DNA of 5,983 nucleotides from an uncultured Bacteroidales bacterium (GTDB taxonomy: Bacteria; Bacteroidota; Bacteroidia; Bacteroidales; UBA932), in assembly GCA_946405645.1 (NCBI GenBank), contig CAMJHW010000090.1, positions 1 through 5,983 of the forward strand, in the 5' to 3' direction. Below are positions 1-5,745 of this stretch, in pieces. Below the pieces are notes generated by a model that was not told the origin of the DNA, did not search any database, and was given only the letters and a program-made list of their open reading frames with translations. Numbering within the stretch: the stretch's first letter is position 1; each line of letters begins with the position of its first letter. Both the position numbers and the translations under genes were made by a program.

Positions 1-365
1 GAGTCTCCAATCTTCAATCGTATCTTTTGACCAAGTATGAGTCCCAGACCCGGTTAACCTTCGATTATTCCCTGCCCCTGCTGCCGGTGGACTGGTCCGG
101 TCTGGGTCCCGTCGCTTATGTCAAGAACTTCGAGCTCACCCTTCACGCCGACGGGACCATTCTCGGACGAAAGGCCGACGCCTTGCTTTACAGCGCAGGC
201 GTCGACCTTTCCGTACGTCTTGGCAACCTCCTCTGGATTCCTTATGCCACCAGGTTAGGAGTCTCGTACAATTACGACGGAGGCTCCATCATCAGCGGAC
301 TCCCCTCGGATTACGACGTTCCCAAACATAATTTGGGACTCGTTTTCACCGTCGAAATGCCCTGA
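1..365 (+). CDS. C-terminal end of a probable outer-membrane beta-barrel protein (5' end outside window)
   Basis: The reading frame is open from the left edge (first whole codon at base 3) to the TGA at 363-365, giving about 120 residues, so this is the tail of a longer gene; the TTG at 27 is not needed as a start. The protein alternates hydrophobic and polar residues in strand-length blocks with many Tyr/Leu/Val and Gly/Asp turns (for example FDYSLPLLPVDW, ALLYSAGVDLSVRLG, TRLGVSYNYDGG, NLGLVFTVEM). That pattern fits the last strands of an outer-membrane beta-barrel, and the end LGLVFTVEMP resembles a terminal barrel strand although the last residue is Pro rather than an aromatic. No family-specific motif is visible, so the substrate and function remain unknown. 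A C-terminal domain of a periplasmic propeller-plus-barrel protein is an alternative. It converges with the phosphatase gene with only 7 bases between the stops. Confidence 0.6.
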   Translation, partial: VSNLQSYLLTKYESQTRLTFDYSLPLLPVDWSGLGPVAYVKNFELTLHADGTILGRKADALLYSAGVDLSVRLGNLLWIPYATRLGVSYNYDGGSIISGLPSDYDVPKHNLGLVFTVEMP

Positions 366-372
366 TTCCCAA

Positions 373-1734
373 CTACATCTGTGCCCTGGTCCAGGGCTCC
401 TCGGCCTTCTTGATCTGCTCGAGGAAATGGGCCTTGAGGTCGGTCCAACGGTAGTAAGGGCCGGAGACGGGTTGGACATCGGGGATAAGTACCTCCTTCT
501 CGTTGTAGAGGACCTTGGTCAGGACTTCACCCTTCTTGTTGCGGTAGAAGATCATCTGGCAGTTGGCGGCCATGCCGATCTGGAAGAAGGAATACCAGCC
601 CATATTGTGGGCCTGCTGGTACGGCATGATACGATGCTGCGGGTCGTCAACGCCCATCAAGGCGAAGAGGGGCAGAAGGGAGGTGTCGTGACCGAAACGC
701 AGGTCGGCGGCACGGTGGCTGCCGGGCTTGATGGCGGCGTCCGCCTTATCGATGAAGTCCTGAAGGAGCGGACGGATGGCATAGCGGATGACGTCGCCGT
801 TCTCGACGGAGCCGCCCCACATGCGGTAGATATTGTCATTGCCGCTGGCCCAGAAATAGACCAGCTCCTGGGGGGTGAAATATTTCCTGTAGATGTCGAC
901 GCCGAGGAAGTCGATGACCTGGCAGAGACCTCCGGCGGTATAGATCGCTCGGACGAAGCTCTCGGGGTTGCCGAGGGCGGCGAGAGCAGCGTCATAATCT
1001 TTGAACAGAGGGGTCAGGAAGCGCTTGAAATCATATCCCGGAGTGCCCGTAGCAGGAGTGTAGCCGCGAGGAGCGGCAGGGGTCTGCGGGCGGAAGCCGG
1101 CAGGCATCGCAGGACGCTCTCTGGGCGGCTCGCCAGGCCTGCGGACGCTGAGGCTGGGGTTGATGTAGGACATGAACCTTTCAGCACTGGTGAATGAGAA
1201 ATCGTGGTCAGGGCATTTCACCGTCAGACTATTGGTGAAGTTGCACATACTGACGATGCAACGGAAATTGGTGCTGGAGAAGCTGTTGATTTCCATGCGG
1301 TCCTTGTCCTTGAACACCGGCGTGAAGCGCTCATACATTCTCTGGGCCAGCAGCTTGTGCTCGCGTGCGCCGCGGGGGGTAAGGGAACCTTCCATACCCT
1401 TGTGGGCCTCCACGACGGCATTGACGTCGGAATAAAGGGCTTTGCCGGCGTCGGTCAGGAGGTTCAGGGAGTCAAGGTATGCGAAGCCCTCCAGGGCGGC
1501 GCGGGCAAAGGTGGAGTTCTGCTCGTAACGGGAGCCGTGGCGGCCGTAATGCGAGATGTAGAACGGTTTGAAGCCTTTCGGAGCCTTGGTGTCGACGATG
1601 GGGTCGAACTCGTAGGAGTGCATGTTGTTGGAGGCCCTGTCGGGATTCTCGGCAATGAGCCTCACGGCCTCTTCCTGTGCTCCAAGTCCGAGGCACAGAG
1701 TCATCAGAAGCGAAAGAAGGAATAATCTTTTCAT
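373..1734 (-). CDS. secreted histidine-type acid phosphatase (clan 2 histidine phosphatase, phytase/MINPP-like)
   Basis: A 453-residue protein expected to hydrolyse phosphomonoesters through a phosphohistidine intermediate. Residues 1-20 form a signal peptide (KR, then a Leu-rich core, ending LGAQ), so it acts in the periplasm or at the surface. The catalytic signature is SHYGRHGSRY at 61-70, with nucleophile His66 and phosphate-binding Arg65 and Arg69. A further conserved-type Arg is at 158 (STNFR). The acid/base motif is FGHDTSLLPL at 347-356, that is a HD pair (His349-Asp350), as in classical acid phosphatases and AppA-type phytases, rather than the HAE of MINPP enzymes. Residues 198-234 are a Pro/Arg-rich stretch that looks like a flexible insertion between core segments. 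Length fits the family. The ATG at 1734 is preceded by an A-rich leader without Shine-Dalgarno. It starts 19 bases after the CpXC gene stop and is probably cotranscribed with it. The substrate (phytate, sugar phosphate or other) cannot be read from sequence. Confidence 0.9.
   Translation of the reverse strand: MKRLFLLSLLMTLCLGLGAQEEAVRLIAENPDRASNNMHSYEFDPIVDTKAPKGFKPFYISHYGRHGSRYEQNSTFARAALEGFAYLDSLNLLTDAGKALYSDVNAVVEAHKGMEGSLTPRGAREHKLLAQRMYERFTPVFKDKDRMEINSFSSTNFRCIVSMCNFTNSLTVKCPDHDFSFTSAERFMSYINPSLSVRRPGEPPRERPAMPAGFRPQTPAAPRGYTPATGTPGYDFKRFLTPLFKDYDAALAALGNPESFVRAIYTAGGLCQVIDFLGVDIYRKYFTPQELVYFWASGNDNIYRMWGGSVENGDVIRYAIRPLLQDFIDKADAAIKPGSHRAADLRFGHDTSLLPLFALMGVDDPQHRIMPYQQAHNMGWYSFFQIGMAANCQMIFYRNKKGEVLTKVLYNEKEVLIPDVQPVSGPYYRWTDLKAHFLEQIKKAEEPWTRAQM
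383..397. repeat. perfect 15-base palindrome near convergent gene ends
   Basis: GCCCTGG-T-CCAGGGC, 7-base arms around one central base. It lies 18 bases beyond the stop of the left-edge gene and inside the last codons of the phosphatase gene (encoding EPWTR). As RNA it would fold into a 5-bp stem with a 5-base loop. No clear T-run follows on either strand, so it is at best a weak bidirectional transcription end or a chance feature. Confidence 0.4.
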
Positions 1735-1753
1735 GTATTTGGGTTTTTGTGAA

Positions 1754-2401
1754 TTATCTGAAATAGCGTCCTACGAAAGCGGTGTCGACCTTCACGAATC
1801 CCGACGCGGCTTCCGCAATGGCGGGGTTGCGCTTCAGGATGCCGCGGCAGTCCTCATAAACATTGAAACCGACCGCCACCATCTGCATCGCACCATCGAG
1901 GGGATAAGCGAAGGTGATCTCGTTGTCGGCGCCGTCCAGCTTCAAGAAACGGAAGGAAGCATTCACGATTTCGGACGCGCGGTCCTTCTGGCTTTCCGCC
2001 ACCTCAAGCCGGCTGACATACTTGGTCATTTCCATGACAACGTCATCAAGGCCGGCATCGAAGACCTTGACCTTCTCGATAAGGTCGCCGGGCTCGTCCA
2101 CGAAACGCAGGACATAGTCCTTGATCTCTCCGAAACCGCCATAAGCCTCGGAAGCCTTCGCTTCCAAATCCCTGTCGCCGCCCGTCTGCCAGACCATCAG
2201 CCTCTCCGACGGATCGTGATATAGAAGCTTGCTGCGGATGAGATTCCTGGACCCGCAATGCGGACACTCCCAGACAAACAACGACCCGTCAAGAACTTGC
2301 GCCTTAAGCTCGGGCTGTTCTCCGACATTGACAATGCTGTATGTAGTGAGGGTATGGGAAGCTCCGCATCGGCCGCAGGAGGCTTCTATCCTTGATGTCA
2401 T
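1754..2401 (-). CDS. CpXC-domain protein (two CxxC pairs, function unknown)
   Basis: A 215-residue cytoplasmic protein without signal peptide or membrane helix. Two cysteine pairs lie near the N terminus: CGRC at 9-12 and CPHC at 46-49, about 34 residues apart. This spacing and the order S-CGRCG ... W-ECPHCGSRN fit the CpXC family (named for its Cys-x-x-Cys pairs), which very likely binds one zinc as a split zinc ribbon; the family has no established function. The remaining part (about 60-215) is a mixed alpha/beta region with YHDPSERLMVWQTGG, then a helical stretch FVDEPGDLIEKVKVFDAGLD that is typical of longer bacterial members. The ATG at 2401 sits about 20 bases after a predicted transcription start from the divergent promoter. 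Stop TAA at 1754; the phosphatase begins 19 bases later on the same strand. Metal binding is inferred from the cysteines only. Confidence 0.8.
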   Translation of the reverse strand: MTSRIEASCGRCGASHTLTTYSIVNVGEQPELKAQVLDGSLFVWECPHCGSRNLIRSKLLYHDPSERLMVWQTGGDRDLEAKASEAYGGFGEIKDYVLRFVDEPGDLIEKVKVFDAGLDDVVMEMTKYVSRLEVAESQKDRASEIVNASFRFLKLDGADNEITFAYPLDGAMQMVAVGFNVYEDCRGILKRNPAIAEAASGFVKVDTAFVGRYFR

Positions 2402-2427
2402 CCGGTCGTTAATTCTAGGCTATAGTA

Positions 2428-2435
2428 CAAAAATA
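2428..2435 (-). promoter_or_regulatory. -7 box of the minus-strand CpXC-phosphatase unit
   Basis: On the minus strand this reads TATTTTTG, an exact match to the Bacteroidota -7 consensus TAnnTTTG. Transcription would begin near 2421, leaving a leader of about 20 bases before the ATG at 2401. No TTTG -33 box is seen at the usual distance. The call rests on motif and position. Confidence 0.6.
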
Positions 2436-2448
2436 AGAAAAATAATGC

Positions 2449-2456
2449 TATTTTTG
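2449..2456 (+). promoter_or_regulatory. -7 box of the plus-strand transporter unit
   Basis: Reads TATTTTTG, an exact match to TAnnTTTG. Transcription would start near 2462, giving a leader of about 22 bases before the ATG at 2485. A -33 TTTG at the expected place (about 2424-2429) is absent. This box is the exact reverse complement of the box at 2428-2435, 13 bases away, so the two divergent promoters must share the same DNA for polymerase contact. Confidence 0.6.
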
Positions 2457-2484
2457 CCATGTTTAACGCTAAACCCAAACCGTT

Positions 2485-3813
2485 ATGAAAGAAAATTGGA
2501 AATCTGATGATTGGATGGCCTGTTGGATCGGCTTCATCATCATTCTCATCGGAGCCGTCGCCGTTCTGACCGGTTGGTTCGATTTCTCCGCCCTTAAGTT
2601 CGGCACCTGGACTCTCGGCGAGAAAGCCGCCACGGCTTCCAGCCTCTGGAGCCAGTTCACTTGGAAGTTCCTCGGCAAACTCCTGCTCACTTTCGCCGTA
2701 CTGATGATTCTCTTCGGCGGAGCGGTCAAGATCCAGGGAGGCAACCTCAAGAAGTACATTCCGGCTTTCCTGATGCTGTTCTTCCTGGCCGTGATAGTCC
2801 GCCTCGTCAGTGCGGAGTTCACCCTCAACCGCTACCTCGAGTGGGCATTCTGGGCGCTTATCATCGGTCTCCTCGTCTCCAATACCGTAGGTGTTCCCGA
2901 GTGGCTCAAACCTGCCGTGCGTACAGAGTTCTACATCAAGGTCGGTCTCGTCATCATGGGATTTTCCGTGCTCTTCAGCAACATCGCCAAGTTCGGACTC
3001 TACGGATTGGGCATCGCCTGGATCGTGACCCCCATCGTCATCATCTTCATGTGGTGGTTCGGCACCAAGGTCCTGAAGCTCAAGAATAAACCTCTAGTCA
3101 TGACTCTCGCGGCCGCCACCTCGGTCTGCGGAACCTCCGCAGCCATCGCTACCGGCGCCGCCGCCAAGTGCAAGAAAGACGACCTCTCCATCGCCATCTC
3201 CATTTCGATCATATTCACCATCCTGATGATGGTCTTCGAGCCTATGATCATCAAGGCCTGCGGCATGACCCAGCTGATGGGCGGCGCGCTCATCGGCGGC
3301 ACGGTCGACTCGACCGGCGCCGTGGTGCTCGCCGGCAATGCCCTCGGCCCCGAGGCCGAGCAGGCCGCCGTGCTCGTGAAGTCCATCCAGAACATCCTCA
3401 TCGGCTTCATCGCCTTCTTCGTGGCCATCTTCTTCGCCACCCGCGTGGAGAACAGCGGGGCCCAGAAAGTCGGCGCCGGCGAGATCTGGAAGCGCTTCCC
3501 GAAGTTCATCATCGGTTTCTTCGTGGCTTCGCTCGTGGCTTCCTTCCTGATCCAGCCCATCTTCGGCGGCGACCAGGTGAGCGCCATCAACAAGGTCCTC
3601 GACCAGTACAAGAACTGGTGCTTCGTGCTGGCCTTCACCAGCATCGGCCTCGACACCAACTTCAAGGAGCTCGCCAAGCAGATGCAGGGCGGAAAGGTCC
3701 TCTGGCTGTACATCGTCGGCCAGCTGTTCAACATTGCCTTGACGCTCTTCGCCGTGTGGTTCCTGCTCAGCGGCGTGGTCTTCAAGGTTCCTGTCCTCGA
3801 CCTGTTCAAATAG
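2485..3813 (+). CDS. YeiH/UPF0324-family membrane transporter (putative sulfate exporter family)
   Basis: A 442-residue polytopic inner-membrane protein. Hydrophobic segments lie at roughly 12-30, 64-80, 91-109, 119-133, 150-168, 172-192, 204-226, 234-255, 264-285, 301-318, 340-358, 378-389 and 404-431. The family signature ATSVCGTSAAIA is at 211-222 in a small-residue, probably re-entrant segment, followed by the matching motif GGALIGGTVDSTGAVVLAG at 266-284. These place it in the YeiH/UPF0324 group (Pfam Cons_hypoth698), whose members are labelled putative sulfate exporters by analogy with TauZ of taurine metabolism; the substrate is not proven for most. It is about 100 residues longer than short YeiH proteins; the surplus is mainly the N-terminal 90 residues, which contain two helices and a linker (31-62). 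The ATG lies shortly after a consensus -7 box. The stop TAG overlaps the GTG of the next gene. No sulfur-metabolism gene is in the window to support sulfate as substrate. Confidence 0.88.
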   Translation: MKENWKSDDWMACWIGFIIILIGAVAVLTGWFDFSALKFGTWTLGEKAATASSLWSQFTWKFLGKLLLTFAVLMILFGGAVKIQGGNLKKYIPAFLMLFFLAVIVRLVSAEFTLNRYLEWAFWALIIGLLVSNTVGVPEWLKPAVRTEFYIKVGLVIMGFSVLFSNIAKFGLYGLGIAWIVTPIVIIFMWWFGTKVLKLKNKPLVMTLAAATSVCGTSAAIATGAAAKCKKDDLSIAISISIIFTILMMVFEPMIIKACGMTQLMGGALIGGTVDSTGAVVLAGNALGPEAEQAAVLVKSIQNILIGFIAFFVAIFFATRVENSGAQKVGAGEIWKRFPKFIIGFFVASLVASFLIQPIFGGDQVSAINKVLDQYKNWCFVLAFTSIGLDTNFKELAKQMQGGKVLWLYIVGQLFNIALTLFAVWFLLSGVVFKVPVLDLFK

Positions 3814-4091
3814 TGGGTCCGAAAGGGAAGAAGATATTCAAAATAGCCACGGCGTGCGTCGCCGTGGCTGTTTTGATTGTTGCTATCATCATAATGGTCC
3901 GGGGAGCGGGGCTCTCGAAAGACCTGGATTTCGGGGCGGGAGCTTATTACTACGCCGACATCCCCGACTTCGAAAAGTATGTCGGCGGGGAGAGCAATCC
4001 CACATCCATTCCCTACATTGTCTATGTCCTGCTGTTCCTTGCCTGGGGCGCACTGATGTATGCTCTCTGGAAGTGGATCGACCGGCACTGA
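3813..4091 (+). CDS. small two-helix inner-membrane protein, partner candidate of the transporter
   Basis: A 92-residue protein that I place from a GTG at 3813-3815, which shares its first G with the transporter stop (TAGTG). No ATG in this frame would keep the first helix; the first in-frame ATG is residue 28. Residues 1-10 are Lys-rich (GPKGKKIFK). Residues 11-29 are a hydrophobic helix, 30-65 a loop with the marked stretch DFGAGAYYYADIPDFEKY, and 66-87 a second helix ending in WKWIDRH. By the positive-inside rule both ends face the cytoplasm and the Tyr-rich loop faces the periplasm. I do not recognise the family. Coupled translation and a shared terminator suggest that it works with the transporter, for example as an accessory subunit; this is inference. 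Its first codons contain a long hairpin (3839-3875), which could lower its expression. A chance ORF is possible but unlikely, given the clean topology and the terminator right at its stop. Confidence 0.75.
   Translation: MGPKGKKIFKIATACVAVAVLIVAIIIMVRGAGLSKDLDFGAGAYYYADIPDFEKYVGGESNPTSIPYIVYVLLFLAWGALMYALWKWIDRH
3839..3875 (+). terminator. long terminator-like hairpin inside the start of the small membrane protein gene
   Basis: A perfect 10-bp GC-rich stem, AGCCACGGCG (3845-3854) with CGCCGTGGCT (3860-3869), closes a 5-base loop TGCGT. It extends by a T-G wobble and CAAAA/TTTTG to 16 pairs, and the TTTTGATTGTT that follows gives a U-rich tail. It begins 26 bases after the transporter stop, codons 9-21 of the small ORF. 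It has the form of an intrinsic terminator or attenuator, and it reads similarly on the other strand. Whether it ends, slows or merely protects transcripts is not known. Confidence 0.55.
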
Positions 4092-4104
4092 GGCCGGTTT
4101 TTTT
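4081..4104 (+). terminator. intrinsic terminator of the transporter unit
   Basis: Stem ACCGGC (4081-4086) pairs with GCCGGT (4093-4098) around a 6-base loop, followed by a run of seven T (4098-4104). The 5' arm encodes the last residues (Asp-Arg-His) and the loop holds the TGA stop of the small gene. It ends the plus-strand unit 18 bases before the stop of the converging plug-domain gene. No U-run is present in the opposite direction. Confidence 0.85.
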
Positions 4105-4122
4105 GTTCCTCGGCGATGGCCT

Positions 4123-4671
4123 TTAAGCCTTCTTTAACGTAACTATTATCAAGCCGCCGGAAGGATCGGCCTCTCCCTGGTATTTGCCTTGATCCTTCAG
4201 GTCCTGAAGGTATTTGGCGGCAGAGGAACCTTTCATCACCTCGATCGACTTGATGTTTTTGGGATCGAGTTTCTTGAATTCTTCCGCATTTGTCAGTTTG
4301 CCGTCCACGATATAGATGATGTCGTTCTCGGACATAGACGGATCGGTTGTTCTCACCCTTATCGCAGGTTGCTCCTTGTCTCCTATGGAAACGACCGTTG
4401 CATTGCTGAAATCTGAATCCATCAAGACAACGGCAGGCATCTGAGAGTTTCCTACATTTGTCGTGATAAAGTGTATCCTGGTCGGTATTCCTCCGACGTT
4501 CTCCCGTCGAATTACATAAGAATTGACTGTCTTGCCTGCAAGCTGGGAACCGTTAAAGTTCTCAACCCTGACGTTGTCTATCAGATAAAGGTCGCTCGTA
4601 TCCGCCTGAGCGGGAGCCGGCGCGGCATTCAAAGCCAATGCGCAAATAGTGGAAAGGATAATGCTTGTCAT
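4123..4671 (-). CDS. secreted TonB-plug-like domain protein without a barrel
   Basis: A 182-residue protein that I start at the ATG at 4671, 13 bases after the anti-sigma stop. The longer frame from 4713 would overlap that gene and bury the signal peptide. Residues 1-22 are a signal peptide (MTSIILSTICALALNAAPAPA). Residues 24-110 are beta-rich with no motif I recognise (LYLIDNVRVENF, AVVLMDSDFSNATVVSI). Residues 118-181 carry the plug signature IIYIVDGKLTNAEEFKKLDP...NIKSIEVMKGSSAAKYL...GGLIIVTLKKA, as in the plug of TonB-dependent receptors and the tails of Bacteroidota BlaR1-like peptidases. The barrel of some 500 or more residues is missing, so it cannot be a receptor by itself. Its place as third gene after an ECF sigma and anti-sigma suggests a periplasmic signalling or effector role; this is inference. 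Base composition is near 48% GC, much lower than the anti-sigma gene. Confidence 0.75.
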   Translation of the reverse strand: MTSIILSTICALALNAAPAPAQADTSDLYLIDNVRVENFNGSQLAGKTVNSYVIRRENVGGIPTRIHFITTNVGNSQMPAVVLMDSDFSNATVVSIGDKEQPAIRVRTTDPSMSENDIIYIVDGKLTNAEEFKKLDPKNIKSIEVMKGSSAAKYLQDLKDQGKYQGEADPSGGLIIVTLKKA

Positions 4672-4684
4672 AATCTGTGTTGTT

Positions 4685-5236
4685 TTATTCTGTTGAAGCC
4701 AGGGACAGGGCACCGGTATCCCCGTCCTTTGACATGATGAATGGCAGGTCGCTTCCGTCCTTGAGGTGGACGGTCACAAGGAAATTGGCCCCGGAGGGAA
4801 CGGCGGTGACGGACTCGATGTCGCCGAGGCCGAGGCCTGCGATGGCATTCAGGCCCTCGGCGACCTCCAGCGGCGTGAAGGCCGGGGCCTCCTGCGCCGC
4901 CGGGCGCAGCAGGAGGAACAGCGCGAGCGCCGCGGCCACGGCGGCGCAGCTCCAAAGGAGCCGCCTGCCGCGCCGGGCCGCGCCCTCCTGTCCCGCAATT
5001 CCCCGCATCCTTCTACCAGCGGTCGAAGGATGCAGAGCAAAGACGCGCTCGCCGGCGGCAAGGAGCGCTTCGGGGTGCTCTGCTAGCACGAGCCGCGCCA
5101 CGGCGGCTTCGTCCGCCTCTGGCGCGTGCTCCGCGAAATACTCCGCAAGGAGCATTTCCTCGCGTGCATCCGCCTCCGCATCCAAGTAGCGCGCTATCAA
5201 CTTGTCGCGTATATCCTTATCCGTCAGGTTTTCCAT
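4685..5236 (-). CDS. single-pass membrane anti-sigma factor (predicted)
   Basis: A 183-residue protein. Residues 1-70 are cytoplasmic and helical, beginning IRDKLIARYLDAEADAREEMLLAEYF, which resembles the short N-terminal helix of Bacteroidota anti-sigma factors (typical form: LI.RYLDGE.s.eEE..L..yf). There is no zinc-binding HxxxCxxC motif. Residues 71-92 are Arg-rich, 93-110 form one transmembrane helix (LLWSCAAVAAALALFLLL), and 112-183 form a small periplasmic domain (FTPLEVAEGLNAIAGLGLGDIESVTAVPSGANFLVTVHL...). Topology is N-in, C-out. The ATG shares one base with the sigma-factor stop (TAATG), so the two are likely translated together, which supports the anti-sigma role better than sequence alone. 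The central part is extremely GC-rich (134 of 180 bases by hand count in 4861-5040). Confidence 0.75.
   Translation of the reverse strand: MENLTDKDIRDKLIARYLDAEADAREEMLLAEYFAEHAPEADEAAVARLVLAEHPEALLAAGERVFALHPSTAGRRMRGIAGQEGAARRGRRLLWSCAAVAAALALFLLLRPAAQEAPAFTPLEVAEGLNAIAGLGLGDIESVTAVPSGANFLVTVHLKDGSDLPFIMSKDGDTGALSLASTE
5005..5033. repeat. 29-base interrupted palindrome inside the anti-sigma gene
   Basis: GCATCCTTC (5005-5013) and GAAGGATGC (5025-5033) are perfect 9-base inverted arms. Inside them ACC/GGT add three pairs after one mismatch, leaving a 3-base loop. It encodes residues 68-77 of the anti-sigma, just before the membrane helix. It could be an RNA hairpin or DNA-binding site, or chance in GC-rich DNA. 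Confidence 0.45.
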
Positions 5237-5739
5237 TATATTTCCTTTTTCAATTGTTCAAGCATTTTCCGGCGGGCCGAAGAGATTGTCGTCTTCACGC
5301 TGTCCTTTGGCTTACCCATAGCTGCGGCTATCTCGTCAAGTGACAGGCCTTCGTTGTTTCTAAGCTCCAGACAAGTACGCTCCGTATCGGTCAGGCCGGC
5401 AAACATACGGCGACGGATCTCGACGCAGTCGGACAGGTCCGTGGCAGCCGTAGCAGGAACGCCGCCTTCGTATGCATCGCCCCGCAGGGGCTGATGCCGC
5501 ATCCTGCGGCGTCTGTAGTGCGCCACGCATGTGGTCTTGGTTATCCTCACGGCCAGGGCTTCGGGGTCCCTCACGGGGTATCCGCTTTCGGACAGTCCCC
5601 AGAGGGCAGTCAGCGCTTCCTGTACGATATCCTCGGCATCGTCTCCGCCAGCTGCTCCAAAGCGGCAGAACGCTTTCGCCACCGCGAGCAGTTTAGCGCG
5701 GACGCTTTCCGAGAATATGTCGAATTCCTGTCTGGTCAT
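5236..5739 (-). CDS. ECF-type RNA polymerase sigma factor
   Basis: A 167-residue sigma-70-family factor of the extracytoplasmic-function type. Residues 10-78 form region 2 (polymerase and -10 contact), with the typical GGDDAEDIVQEALTALW at 31-47 and ALAVRITKTTCVAHYRRRRMR at 61-81. Residues 107-161 form region 4, with LTDTERTCLELRNNEGLSLDEIAAAMG (116-142) and the recognition helix KDSVKTTISSARRKML (145-160). Region 3 and region 1 are absent, as expected for ECF factors. The start is the ATG at 5739: this gives MTRQEFDIF..., the usual opening for Bacteroidota ECF factors. A TTG seven codons upstream (5760) is less likely. The stop TAA overlaps the anti-sigma ATG by one base. Its regulon is unknown; autoregulation is common in the family but no target promoter can be named here. 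Confidence 0.92.
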   Translation of the reverse strand: MTRQEFDIFSESVRAKLLAVAKAFCRFGAAGGDDAEDIVQEALTALWGLSESGYPVRDPEALAVRITKTTCVAHYRRRRMRHQPLRGDAYEGGVPATAATDLSDCVEIRRRMFAGLTDTERTCLELRNNEGLSLDEIAAAMGKPKDSVKTTISSARRKMLEQLKKEI

Positions 5740-5745
5740 TTCTTT

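Noticed and set aside
427..1197. A 256-codon open frame on the plus strand, antisense to the phosphatase gene.
   Set aside because: The opposite strand has a full family signature (RHG and HD motifs, signal peptide). The antisense product is Val/Asp/Gly/Glu-rich without domain features, as expected from codon periodicity.
1204..2224. Further plus-strand open frames (1204-1725, 1622-2224) opposite the phosphatase and CpXC genes.
   Set aside because: They lie wholly or mostly over well-supported minus-strand genes, start inside them, and show no recognisable protein features.
3168..3812. Upstream extension of the small membrane protein's frame into the transporter gene.
   Set aside because: The translated part is Arg/His/Pro-rich and is an out-of-frame shadow of the transporter. 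Only the part from the GTG at 3813 looks like a protein.
3000..4088. A 362-codon minus-strand open frame across the end of the transporter and the small gene.
   Set aside because: It is antisense to the clearly conserved YeiH-family sequence and has Met/Pro/Ser-rich shadow composition.
4672..4713. A longer start (ATG at 4713) for the plug-domain protein.
   Set aside because: It would place 14 polar residues before a normal signal peptide and overlap the anti-sigma gene; the ATG at 4671 fits better.
4677..5189. Plus-strand open frames opposite the anti-sigma gene.
   Set aside because: These are Ala/Arg/Ser-rich frames expected by chance in DNA with about 74% GC; the minus strand has the coherent membrane protein coupled to the sigma gene.
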